A stretch of 64,000 nucleotides of DNA from Helicovermis profundi (lineage in GTDB: Bacteria > Bacillota > Clostridia > Peptostreptococcales > Acidaminobacteraceae): NCBI RefSeq assembly GCF_033097505.1, contig NZ_AP028654.1, positions 2,004,001 to 2,068,000 of the forward strand, written 5' to 3'. The notes under the pieces were generated by a model that did no database searches, was not told where the DNA came from, and saw only the letters and a program-made list of their open reading frames with translations. Position numbers and translations under genes: made by a program. Positions 27,998 to 35,995 of the stretch are shown in pieces (position 1 is the first letter of the stretch; every line of letters begins with the position of its first letter).

Positions 27998-29182
27998 CTA
28001 ATTTCTACCTATATATTCTAATATTTCATAAGCTAAGTCATTCTTTGGCATATTCTCATACGATTTTTCTATACCAAATTTATCAATTATTAGCACAGTA
28101 TTATTATCTGATTTAAAACCTGAATTAGGTTGTGAAATATCATTTGCAATTATATAATCCAAATTTTTTGATTTTATTTTATTTTTTGCATATTCTTTAA
28201 TATTATTCGTCTCAGCAGCAAAGCCTACTAAAATTGTGTCTTTTTTATCTGCTCCTAATGTTTTTAATATATCAGTAGTTCTTTTAAGAGCAATATTTAA
28301 ATTACTATCTTGTTTTTTTACTTTGATATCTGAAAAATTTTCAGGTGTATAGTCTGAAACCGCTGCAGCCATAAAAACATAATCAGAATCTTTATACTTT
28401 ATAACTTCATCAAGCATTTCTTTTGAACTTCTAACTTTAATAAAATTAACGCCTTGAGGAATTTTTAGATTTGTTTCACCAGAAATCAAAGTTACATTCG
28501 CTCCAAATTGATAAGCGCGCCTGGCGATTGAATATCCCATCTTTCCAGAAGAGTTATTAGTAATGTATCTAAATGGATCAATATCTTCAATTGTTGGTCC
28601 CGCAGTAACTAAAACATTTTTATCTTTATACAAAGTATTCATGGATAAGAGATTAATAACTTCTTCAACTATATCTTCAGTTGGAGCAAGTTTCCCAATA
28701 CCTAAATCCCCGCATGCAAGTCTTCCTGAATCTGGTTTAATAAATTTATACTTTAATTTCATAAGTCTTTCAATATTTTCCTGAGTAATAGGATTTAAAT
28801 ACATATTTGTATTCATAGCCGGTGCAATAAGTACAGGTGCTTTAGTTGCCATTACTGTTGTAGTTAGCATATCATCTGCAATGCCACTCGAGAGTTTCCC
28901 TATGAAATTTGCAGTCGCTGGTGCAATCAAAAACAAATCTGCTGCCTTAGCAAGAGCTATATGCTCCACATCAAACGATTTAGGCTCTTCAAACATATCT
29001 GAAGAAACATGATTTTGTGAAATAGATTGCATAGTAAGAGGACTTATAAATTCTTTTGAATGTTTAGTCATAATCACTTTAACATTTATATCAATTTTTT
29101 TTAACCTGCTAGCTATATCTGCGGCTTTATATGCAGCAATTCCACCAGTAACACCAAGGACAACCAATTTATTTTTCAACAT
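27998..29182 (-). CDS. coaBC: Bifunctional phosphopantothenoylcysteine decarboxylase/phosphopantothenate-cysteine ligase
   Basis: CoaBC joins cysteine to phosphopantothenate and decarboxylates the product, giving 4'-phosphopantetheine for CoaD. The 394-residue product has the flavin-dependent CoaC half (LGVTGGIAAYKAADIASRL, then IAPATANFIGKLSSGIADDMLTT and MNTNMYLNP) and the CoaB half (VTAGPTIEDIDPFRYITNNSSGKMGYSIA). ATG at 29182 has an AAGAGGTGAA site. The longer frame to 29251 crosses the rpoZ terminator and is not used. Confidence 0.97.
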   Translation of the reverse strand: MLKNKLVVLGVTGGIAAYKAADIASRLKKIDINVKVIMTKHSKEFISPLTMQSISQNHVSSDMFEEPKSFDVEHIALAKAADLFLIAPATANFIGKLSSGIADDMLTTTVMATKAPVLIAPAMNTNMYLNPITQENIERLMKLKYKFIKPDSGRLACGDLGIGKLAPTEDIVEEVINLLSMNTLYKDKNVLVTAGPTIEDIDPFRYITNNSSGKMGYSIARRAYQFGANVTLISGETNLKIPQGVNFIKVRSSKEMLDEVIKYKDSDYVFMAAAVSDYTPENFSDIKVKKQDSNLNIALKRTTDILKTLGADKKDTILVGFAAETNNIKEYAKNKIKSKNLDYIIANDISQPNSGFKSDNNTVLIIDKFGIEKSYENMPKNDLAYEILEYIGRN

Positions 29183-29219
29183 AAATTCACCTCTTAAAAT
29201 ATATTTTAAACTTTTATAC

Positions 29220-29248
29220 ATTATAACATAACAAAAAGCTAATGTTTT
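29220..29248 (-). promoter_or_regulatory. Possible coaBC promoter overlapping the rpoZ terminator
   Basis: A TATAAT -10 lies at 29220-29225 on the minus strand. The base run at the expected -35 position (AAAACA) falls in the loop of the terminator hairpin next to it, so its match to TTGACA is weak. Confidence 0.35.
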
Positions 29249-29259
29249 CACATTAGCTT
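29236..29259 (-). terminator. Hairpin terminator between rpoZ and coaBC
   Basis: Perfect 9-bp stem AAGCTAATG/CATTAGCTT with a 6-base loop, and a T-rich run on both sides. It begins a few bases after the rpoZ stop, so it should separate gmk-rpoZ from coaBC and later genes, at least in part. Confidence 0.75.
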
Positions 29260-29264
29260 ATTTT

Positions 29265-29462
29265 TTATTCTACTGGATTAATACATTCTACTTTATCTTG
29301 CTCTATTTCATTTATAGCTATTGTAACCGGCTTGATTGAATTTGTTTCAATCAAAGCTTCATCACCTTCTATAAGTTGTCTCGCTCTTTTAGAGACTGCA
29401 ATTACAAGTGCATATCTACTACCCGCAATTTCAATCATTTTATTAACTGGTGGTTTTAACAT
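29265..29462 (-). CDS. rpoZ: RNA polymerase omega subunit
   Basis: Omega helps assemble and stabilise RNA polymerase. The 65-residue protein begins MLKPPVNKMIEIAGSRYALVIAVSKRARQL, a clear omega pattern. The ATG overlaps the gmk stop with a strong AGGAGG site. The gmk-rpoZ pair is conserved in Firmicutes. Confidence 0.96.
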   Translation of the reverse strand: MLKPPVNKMIEIAGSRYALVIAVSKRARQLIEGDEALIETNSIKPVTIAINEIEQDKVECINPVE

Positions 29463-30076
29463 CTATTTTCCTCCTTAAACTCGTTAATAAGCTCTCCAAT
29501 ATTTGATATTATTCTATTTTTTTCTGCCTCAATAATACAAATTAATTTAGAGGTAGCTTTATGAATTTCATCATTAATGATAAAATAATCATAGTCTTTA
29601 ATAAAACTCATCTCATCTAAAGCACTTGAATACCTTAACTTAAATGAATCTTCAGTTTCAGATCCTCTATTAATTATCCTGTTTTTAAGTTCTTCCATAG
29701 ACGGTGGAAGTATAAAAACGAAAATTCCCTCTGGATACTTTTCTTTCACTTGAAGGGCTCCTTGAATATCAATTTCAAGAAGTACATCCTCACCACTCAA
29801 TACTTTATCAAGAACAAATTTTTTCGGAGTTCCATAATAATTTTGATATACTTTAGCATATTCTAGTAATTCGTCATTATGAATCATACTTTGAAATTTT
29901 TCCTTCTTAAGAAAAAAGTAATTCTTTCCATCAACTTCACCATCACGAGGCTCTCTCGTTGTAGCTGAAACAGAAATTCCAATATCTTTATATTCAGATA
30001 TTAAAGATTTACATATAGTTCCTTTACCTGCTCCAGAAGGTCCTGAAACAACTATTAACAAACCCCTTGGTGTCAT
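29456..30076 (-). CDS. gmk: Guanylate kinase
   Basis: Gmk converts GMP and ATP to GDP and ADP. The 206-residue product has the P-loop VVSGPSGAGKGT, the GMP-binding TTREPRDGEVDGKNYFF, and LLEIDIQGALQVKEKYP. The ATG at 30076 follows GAGGAG; an in-frame TTG upstream overlaps that site. It has its own strong promoter at 30109-30136. Confidence 0.98.
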   Translation of the reverse strand: MTPRGLLIVVSGPSGAGKGTICKSLISEYKDIGISVSATTREPRDGEVDGKNYFFLKKEKFQSMIHNDELLEYAKVYQNYYGTPKKFVLDKVLSGEDVLLEIDIQGALQVKEKYPEGIFVFILPPSMEELKNRIINRGSETEDSFKLRYSSALDEMSFIKDYDYFIINDEIHKATSKLICIIEAEKNRIISNIGELINEFKEENRC

Positions 30077-30108
30077 TTTATCGCTCCTCAATATTAATAA
30101 TATAGAAC

Positions 30109-30136
30109 ATTATATCACATTAAATCGATTTATCAA
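30109..30136 (-). promoter_or_regulatory. Promoter of gmk-rpoZ
   Basis: On the minus strand: TTGATA, 16 bases, TATAAT, with TGA directly before the -10 (extended -10). It is about 33 bases before the gmk ATG and follows the yicC stop. Confidence 0.7.
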
Positions 30137-30147
30137 AAATAGACGCG

Positions 30148-31026
30148 CTATTCTAAATTTTGAATTTGCTCTCTAATTTTTTCTATTTCACTCTTCATAT
30201 TTACAACATAATTTGATATATCAATATCTGGAGATTTAGATCCAATTGTATTTACCTCTCTATTTAATTCTTGAACTAAGAAGTCTAATTTTCTACCAAC
30301 ATCTCCACCTTGGTTTATTATTAATTCAAATTGTTTAAAATGACTCTTAAGTCTTACAATTTCTTCAGTAACATTGGTTTTATCAGCGTATATTGCAATT
30401 TCTTGAGCCAATCTATTATCATCGATTTCAATCTTATCTAATATTTCATTCACTCTTTCTCTCATCTTGTTTTTATGATTTATTAGTATTTCAGGCGATT
30501 TATTTTCTATTATTTCTACTAGTTCGCTTATTATCTTAATTCTTTCCATTATATCTACAAGAAGTTTTTCTCCTTCAGTATTTCTCATATCAATAAGATT
30601 TGTAATTGCAGGTCTTAACGCATTTTTTAAAACTTCAAGCACTTCTTTTTCATCATCTTCTTCAATTTCTATTATAAAAGAATCTTGATTTTTAGTTAAT
30701 AAAGATAATGAAGGTTTATCTTTCAAATCATATTTTTTTGATATTTTACTATATGCATCATAATACTTATCAATCACTGCAAAGTTAGGTTTAATTGAAA
30801 TATTGTCCGAAGCAATTTCTACAAAATTAAAATAAACTTCTACTCTACCCCTTTTTACATCTTTTTTAATTTCACTTTTAATAAAATCTTCAAATTGAAA
30901 AAATTTTTTAGGCATTTTTAGTATTATGTCATTATATCTGTGATTAACTGATTTTATTTCTATTTCTAATTTGTATTTATCGTTTTCAAAATTTCCTTTT
31001 CCATATCCCGTCATACTACGTATCAT
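30148..31026 (-). CDS. yicC: YicC-family endoribonuclease
   Basis: The 292-residue product begins MIRSMTGYGKG, the hallmark of the family, and ends with EVNTIGSKSPDIDISNYVVNMKSEIEKIREQIQNLE, also diagnostic. Members are endoribonucleases linked to RNA turnover. The ATG at 31026 is preceded by GGAGGGG; upstream in-frame codons would lie inside dapF. In most Firmicutes the next gene is remA, but here gmk follows. Confidence 0.95.
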   Translation of the reverse strand: MIRSMTGYGKGNFENDKYKLEIEIKSVNHRYNDIILKMPKKFFQFEDFIKSEIKKDVKRGRVEVYFNFVEIASDNISIKPNFAVIDKYYDAYSKISKKYDLKDKPSLSLLTKNQDSFIIEIEEDDEKEVLEVLKNALRPAITNLIDMRNTEGEKLLVDIMERIKIISELVEIIENKSPEILINHKNKMRERVNEILDKIEIDDNRLAQEIAIYADKTNVTEEIVRLKSHFKQFELIINQGGDVGRKLDFLVQELNREVNTIGSKSPDIDISNYVVNMKSEIEKIREQIQNLE

Positions 31027-31027
31027 A

Positions 31028-31870
31028 TTACCCCTCCGTATTGTTGTAAACGCCTTCTGCAATAGTACTAGCAGGACCATACATATATATTTCATTATTT
31101 TCAAAGTCTAAAATAATTGATAATTCACCACCAGGTAAACTTACATTTACTTCATTATCAATAAATCCAAGTTTATTTGCAACATATACACACGCAACCG
31201 CACCAGTTCCACACGCTAAAGTGTTTCCTGCTCCTCTTTCCCAAGTATCAATTTTCATTTGATTTCTACCTATAACTTCAACAAAATTAACATTGGTATT
31301 ATTGGTGAAAATTTCATTTTTTTCTATTTCTGGCCCATATTTTAGTAATATTTCTTTATCTAATTTTTCTAAAAATATAACGGCATGAGGTACACCAGAT
31401 AAAACAAAAGACAATCTAAATGTTTTATCTAGAATTTTTATTTCTTTGTCATAAAAAGTTTTGCCACTATAATCAATCGGAATAAGTTTTGATTCATCAA
31501 TTACTTCTCCCATAGAAACTTTTATTTTGACAACTTCTGCATCCTCAATGAACAACTTAACTTTTTTTATTCCCGCTAAAGTTTCTATTGAAAACTCATC
31601 TTTTAAAACAAGTCTATTTTTATAAACAAATTTTGAGAAACATCTAATGCCATTCCCACACATTTCACCTGTACTTCCATCCGAATTAATATAAATCATT
31701 TTTATATCTGCATTTATTGATTCTTTTGATATCATAAGTCCATCTGCGCCGATTCCAAAATGCCTATCACATATTTTTTTTGCGAGTGCATTATAGTCAC
31801 CTAAATAATCGTGACCATCAATTAAAATAAAATCATTACCAACGCCATGCATTTTTGAAAATTTAATCAT
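31028..31870 (-). CDS. dapF: Diaminopimelate epimerase
   Basis: DapF converts LL-diaminopimelate to the meso form for lysine and peptidoglycan. The 280-residue product has HGVGNDFILIDG near the start and both catalytic cysteines in GEMCGNGIRCFSKF and ACGTGAVAC. The ATG at 31870 has AAAGGTGA upstream. The stop is one base from the yicC start. Its product suits the meso-DAP-type MurE at the right end of the window. Confidence 0.98.
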   Translation of the reverse strand: MIKFSKMHGVGNDFILIDGHDYLGDYNALAKKICDRHFGIGADGLMISKESINADIKMIYINSDGSTGEMCGNGIRCFSKFVYKNRLVLKDEFSIETLAGIKKVKLFIEDAEVVKIKVSMGEVIDESKLIPIDYSGKTFYDKEIKILDKTFRLSFVLSGVPHAVIFLEKLDKEILLKYGPEIEKNEIFTNNTNVNFVEVIGRNQMKIDTWERGAGNTLACGTGAVACVYVANKLGFIDNEVNVSLPGGELSIILDFENNEIYMYGPASTIAEGVYNNTEG

Positions 31871-31907
31871 TTTATCACCTTTCAACATGTATAACTAAGT
31901 GTACATG

Positions 31908-32699
31908 TTACCTTAAAATTAATAGCACCATAATACCTAATATAATTCGATAATAAGCAAATGGAATCAAATTTTTCTTTTTAATGTAATTCATAAAAAA
32001 GGCAATTACAAAATATGCAACTACAAAAGAAACAAAGGTTCCAATAAATAATAGAATCCACTGAAAACTAGTAAACACAAAACTTGCTTTAAGTATTTTA
32101 ACTAGTCCAGCACCGAGGAGTGTTGGAATAGCTAAGAAAAATGAAAACTCTGCTGCAACACTTCTATCGAATCCTAAAAACATTCCACCAATAATAGTAG
32201 ATGCCGATCTTGACATTCCAGGAATAAGTGCTAAACACTGAAACACTCCAACAAGAAATGCGTTTTTATAAGTTATTTCCGAATCATTTTTAACAGTTAC
32301 TTTAATACTTGATTTTTCAGCAAGTATAATAATAATAGCTCCAATAATCAAAGTAATAGCCACTGGGATAGGATGGAACAATATTGCTTCTATTTTACTA
32401 TCAAAGAGTACACCAAGTATTCCAGCTGGAATTATTCCAATAATCACTTTACTCCAAAGAGAAATGTACGCCTTTTTTGATTTAGAAGAATCAAATTTAG
32501 GAAATACTTTATCCTTAAAATAAAGAATTACCGCAAAAATTGCACCAGTTTGAATTACAATAGAAAATAAATTAGCAAAATCACCTTCAAAGCTTAAAAA
32601 TTTATTTGCTATTATTAAATGACCTGTTGAAGAAACCGGCAAAAATTCTGTAAGACCTTCAATTATTCCAAGAATTATTGCTTTAATTATTAATATCAT
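31908..32699 (-). CDS. uppP: Undecaprenyl-diphosphatase
   Basis: UppP (BacA) dephosphorylates undecaprenyl diphosphate so that the lipid carrier can be reused for peptidoglycan synthesis. The 263-residue integral membrane protein has both active-site motifs: GLTEFLPVSSTGHLI and PGMSRSASTIIGG. About eight helices. Clear AAGGAG site. It starts the uppP-dapF-yicC transcript. Confidence 0.98.
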   Translation of the reverse strand: MILIIKAIILGIIEGLTEFLPVSSTGHLIIANKFLSFEGDFANLFSIVIQTGAIFAVILYFKDKVFPKFDSSKSKKAYISLWSKVIIGIIPAGILGVLFDSKIEAILFHPIPVAITLIIGAIIIILAEKSSIKVTVKNDSEITYKNAFLVGVFQCLALIPGMSRSASTIIGGMFLGFDRSVAAEFSFFLAIPTLLGAGLVKILKASFVFTSFQWILLFIGTFVSFVVAYFVIAFFMNYIKKKNLIPFAYYRIILGIMVLLILR

Positions 32700-32736
32700 T
32701 TTTTCACTCCTTAAAAATTAGTTAACATACTGATAC

Positions 32737-32742
32737 ATTATA
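32737..32742 (-). promoter_or_regulatory. Likely -10 of the uppP promoter
   Basis: TATAAT on the minus strand, about 38 bases before the uppP ATG. The -35 at 17 bases (TTACTT) is poor, so the promoter is only partly supported. Confidence 0.4.
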
Positions 32743-32796
32743 TCGTTTTTCAGAGTAAAAGTAATGCAAAATTTATTAATTATTTATTTTTGTTAC

Positions 32797-35094
32797 TTAC
32801 TTCGTTGAATTAAGCCTAATATAAACTCTATACTGACCAACTATAACGTTCACTATTCTATCATCAATCATCCCTTCCCATTCAATGCTTTTACTACCAT
32901 TTTGAGCATCCAGCAAATAATAAACTTTGCTAATAAAATCTTCAGCACTTTTTTTATCACTAAAATAGGAAGCAGAAAAATAATTTAATAATTCACTATA
33001 AGTATTAAGTTTACTATAGAATTCAAGACTAACTTGACCAGTATTTTCAAAGGAGTAACTCATAATATTGTCGTTATTCTTATAAAATTCAACATAAGAA
33101 CCACTTCCTAAGGAGTTTGAAAAATTTTCTTTTGAAAGCGTATAAGTTTCTTTAATTTTTGAATCTAAAAACATATTCGAAGCATCTAAAAACGTCTTAT
33201 CTTTTGATTTAGGTTTCATTATAGAAGACAAATCAACTTTGGTTAATCCTTGGCTTGGTATTATTATTTTATTAAGAGCCTCTTCTTTTAATGAATCTAT
33301 TTCATTTTCTAACGAGTCAATTTTATCTTCCAAATCAATTACATCAGATTTTAAAGAAATCTTATCTTCATACAAGTCTAAAATTTTATTTGCCGTTGTA
33401 GAATTAAGTTTATCTAAAGTAATATGAAGTCTGCTAAATATTTTTGGAATATCTTTTTTTTCAATAACCTTACTTTCTAGTTTACTAATATCATATTCTT
33501 TAACTTTGCTTGTAGTTTTAGTATTTTTACCTAAAAAATACAAAGTCATAAATAAAGAATTTGTTATAAATAAAACTATAAGAAAAATAATTAAAATCAT
33601 ATTTCTTATATTTTTTTTAGAATCACCTTTTTTTTCTTTTATCTTTTTAGGTTTCTTTTCTTTCTTTTTATCTTTCTTTTTCTTTTTCTTTTTCTTTTTA
33701 TCTTTTTCATTACTTTCTTTGCTTTCCTCTACTTCTTCTATTTCATCTATTTCTTCTGTTTCCTCTGTTTCCTCTGTTTCCTCTGTTTCTTCTACTTCTT
33801 CTTGTTTAGAAAGCATTTCTTTTTTTGCTTCTTCCAATGTTTCTTCATTTATTGCAGTATTAGAATACTCAGCTAACATTTCTTTTTGATTTTCAATTGA
33901 ATTATCAACACTTTCAAATTCTATATCATCATCAAGATTTTTTAAAGGATCTGTTTCAATCTCTTCTTCAATAAATAATTTGTTCGCTTTTTTAGATTCT
34001 TCTTTTTTTTCAACTTCTTCAATTTTGATTTTATTATCTTCAAGTTCACCATCTAACTTTTCAATATCTTTTTTTTCATCAACTTTTTTCTCGTATGGAG
34101 AACTGTTTATTAACTTTTCGATTTTCTCTGGTGTTAAATTTCCATTTGATGGTGGTTCTTCTTTTGTTTCTTCTACGGGTTCTATAACTTCTTCTACTGG
34201 CTTTTCTACTTGCTCTGTCTCATCTTCATTTGCAGAAGAATTTATTAATTTTTCGATTTCTTCTGGTGTTAAATTTCCATTTGATGATGGTTCTTCCTTT
34301 GCTTCTTCTACTGGTTCTTCTACTTTCTCAGTTTCATCTTCAGTTGCAGAGGCATTTATTAACTTTTCAATTTCTTCTGGTGTTAAATTTCCATTTGATG
34401 GTGGTTCTTCTTTTGTTTCTTCTACGGGTTCTATAACTTCTTCTACTTGTTCTTCTACTTGTTCTTCTACTTTCTCTGTCTCATCTTCATTTGCTGAAGA
34501 ATCTATTAACTTTTCTATTTCCTCTGGTGTTAAATTTCCATTTGATGATGGTTCTTCTTTTGATTCTTCTTTTGTTTCTATTACTTCTTCTACTAGCTTT
34601 TCTACTTTCTCAGTTTCAGTTTCATTTGCAGAAGAATTTATTAATTTTTCGATTTCTTCTGGTGTTAAATTTCCATTTGATGATGGTTCTTCCTTTGTTT
34701 CTTCTACTGACTCTATAACTTCTTCTACTGGTTCTTCTACTTTCTCTGTCTCATCTTCATTTACAGAAGAATTTATTAATTTTTCGATTTCTTCTGGTGT
34801 TAAATTTCCATTTGATGTTGGTTCTTCTTTTGCTTCTTCTACTGACTCTATAACTTCTTCTACTGGTTCTTCTACTTTCTCTGTCTCATCTTCATTTGCA
34901 GAGGCATTTATTAATTTTTCGATTTCTTCTGGTGTTAAATTTCCATTTGATGATGGTTCTTCTTTTGATTCTTCTTTTGTTTCTATAACTTCTTCTACTG
35001 GTTCTTCTACTTGCTCTGTCTCATCTTCATTTGCAGAGGCATTTATTAATTTTTCGATTTCTTCTGGTGTTAAATTTCCATTTGATGGACTCAT
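32797..35094 (-). CDS. Repeat-rich acidic membrane protein with eight LTPEEIEKLI repeats
   Basis: I do not recognise this 765-residue protein. The N-terminal third (residues 4-335) is eight tandem copies of a roughly 45-residue unit: SNGNLTPEEIEKLIN, a short Ala/Ser/Asn linker, EDETE, then Val-Glu-Glu-Pro-rich sequence. An acidic/basic low-complexity region follows, with an EET run and a Lys-rich run (about 460-500). One membrane helix lies at about 504-527 (MILIIFLIVLFITNSLFMTLYFL), then a coiled coil (about 560-600) and a C-terminal domain of about 160 residues. The topology is probably cytoplasmic repeats and an extracytoplasmic C-terminus. The repeat core resembles the LSQEEIDALL peptide at the start of FliM/FliY, a likeness that may be chance. 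It has its own promoter and an AGGAGG site. Confidence 0.85.
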   Translation of the reverse strand: MSPSNGNLTPEEIEKLINASANEDETEQVEEPVEEVIETKEESKEEPSSNGNLTPEEIEKLINASANEDETEKVEEPVEEVIESVEEAKEEPTSNGNLTPEEIEKLINSSVNEDETEKVEEPVEEVIESVEETKEEPSSNGNLTPEEIEKLINSSANETETEKVEKLVEEVIETKEESKEEPSSNGNLTPEEIEKLIDSSANEDETEKVEEQVEEQVEEVIEPVEETKEEPPSNGNLTPEEIEKLINASATEDETEKVEEPVEEAKEEPSSNGNLTPEEIEKLINSSANEDETEQVEKPVEEVIEPVEETKEEPPSNGNLTPEKIEKLINSSPYEKKVDEKKDIEKLDGELEDNKIKIEEVEKKEESKKANKLFIEEEIETDPLKNLDDDIEFESVDNSIENQKEMLAEYSNTAINEETLEEAKKEMLSKQEEVEETEETEETEETEEIDEIEEVEESKESNEKDKKKKKKKKKDKKKEKKPKKIKEKKGDSKKNIRNMILIIFLIVLFITNSLFMTLYFLGKNTKTTSKVKEYDISKLESKVIEKKDIPKIFSRLHITLDKLNSTTANKILDLYEDKISLKSDVIDLEDKIDSLENEIDSLKEEALNKIIIPSQGLTKVDLSSIMKPKSKDKTFLDASNMFLDSKIKETYTLSKENFSNSLGSGSYVEFYKNNDNIMSYSFENTGQVSLEFYSKLNTYSELLNYFSASYFSDKKSAEDFISKVYYLLDAQNGSKSIEWEGMIDDRIVNVIVGQYRVYIRLNSTK
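33640..33800 (-). repeat. Simple-sequence coding repeats (EET and Lys-rich)
   Basis: Inside the acidic protein gene, several short GAA/ACA-type units code for a Glu-Glu-Thr run, and next to them purine-only sequence codes for a Lys-rich run. Such tracts are prone to slippage. In-frame units would change length, while base-level changes in the A-rich part could shift the frame. Confidence 0.7.
34095..35088 (-). repeat. Eight tandem copies of a ~135-bp coding repeat
   Basis: The units are about 114 to 147 bases long (most 135), in frame with the acidic protein. Each encodes the near-invariant SNGNLTPEEIEKLI core. The last copy is degenerate (LTPEKIEKLINSSPYEKK). Neighbouring copies are nearly identical at base level, which suggests recent duplication and the ability to change copy number by recombination. 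Confidence 0.9.
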
Positions 35095-35426
35095 AAATCC
35101 TCCTATTTTTTATAATCAAAGCTTCCACTCAATTTAATTTTATTACTTATGTATTTTCTCAAAATTCATTTATCTTCATAATCTATTTATAACCCTTTAA
35201 GTTTAAATTATTCAAGTATACCTACATTTAAAAATTTATATAACTCAAATGAAAATTCTAATAAAATTTTTATAATTTATATATAATTTAATCAGTTTAT
35301 TAAATATACTTTTGGCTACTGGATTTAATATTAATTTTATTGTATAGTAAAGTAGTTTAGCAAATCTTTCATATGTTTGTTATTATTATAACCAGTTCTT
35401 TTATATTTGTAAATTGGAGGCTACTA
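35095..35426. other. Gene-free divergent intergenic stretch
   Basis: These 332 AT-rich bases separate the minus-strand repeat protein from the plus-strand acetyltransferase. They contain the promoter for the repeat protein (35186-35215). A TATAGT box at 35343-35348 could be the plus-strand -10, but its -35 is poor. I see no RNA gene or open frame of note. Confidence 0.6.
35186..35215 (-). promoter_or_regulatory. Promoter of the repeat-rich membrane protein
   Basis: On the minus strand: TTGAAT, 18 bases, TATAAA, about 90 bases before the start codon. Confidence 0.5.
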
Positions 35427-35978
35427 ATGTTTACGCCCTATTATACTTCTAGATTGCAGTTAAAGCCATTAGATTCTTCTAATGCAGATATAGTGTTAGC
35501 TTTTTATCTTAATAATAAAGATTTTTTAAGACAATGGGAACCTTACCGCACTGATGACTTTTTTACAAAACAATTTCATATAACTATACTTGAAAACGAA
35601 AGAATCAATATATTAAATGGAAGCTTGATTAAATTTTGGATTTTCGAAATTGAAAATCCAAATAAAATTATTGGTTCGATAGCTTTTTCGAATATTGTTA
35701 GAGGTCCATTTTTATCTTGTTTTTTAGGATATAAATTAGATAAAAATGCTATAAAAAATGGTTATATGAATGAAGCATTAACAAAATCAATCGAAATAAT
35801 CTTTGATGAAGTTCATCTTCATAGAATTGAAGCAAATATAATACCTAGAAATATTGATTCTCTTAATGTAGTCAAAAAATTAGGATTTATTAATGAAGGT
35901 ATATCAAGAAAATATTTAAAAATAAATAACATTTGGGAAGATCATATTCATATGGTTTTGCTTAATGATAAGGTATAA
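35427..35978 (+). CDS. GNAT-family N-acetyltransferase (RimJ/RimL-like)
   Basis: The 183-residue product begins after a GGAGG site at 35416-35420; the longer frame from 35373 is not needed. It has the RimJ/RimL-type pattern: TSRLQLKPL at the start, GSIAFSNIVRGPFLSCFLGYKLDKNAIKNGYMNEAL (acetyl-CoA region, with the usual GxG loop weakened to KNGYM), and HRIEANIIPRNIDSLNVVKKLGFINEGISRKYL, typical of the subfamily. It may acetylate a ribosomal protein or another amine; the substrate is unknown. It precedes rqcH by 17 bases. Confidence 0.9.
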   Translation: MFTPYYTSRLQLKPLDSSNADIVLAFYLNNKDFLRQWEPYRTDDFFTKQFHITILENERINILNGSLIKFWIFEIENPNKIIGSIAFSNIVRGPFLSCFLGYKLDKNAIKNGYMNEALTKSIEIIFDEVHLHRIEANIIPRNIDSLNVVKKLGFINEGISRKYLKINNIWEDHIHMVLLNDKV

Positions 35979-35995
35979 GTATAAAGGAGAAAAAA

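Noticed and set aside
30131-30150. A terminator after yicC (AATAG/CTATT with T run)
   Set aside because: The stem has only five weak pairs and overlaps the gmk promoter; too little to call.
31884-31909. Inverted repeat AACATGTA/TACATGTT across the dapF-uppP junction
   Set aside because: Eight pairs, no T run, overlaps the uppP stop; probably chance in AT-rich DNA.
34095-35088. CRISPR-like regular repeats
   Set aside because: The units are about 135 bp, contiguous and in frame inside a coding gene, with no unique spacers and no cas genes.
33980-35137. A 385-codon open frame on the plus strand across the repeat region
   Set aside because: It is the mirror of the Glu-rich repeats, giving Ser/Phe-rich low-complexity protein. 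It has no good ribosome binding site, and the minus strand has a clear gene with promoter and start.
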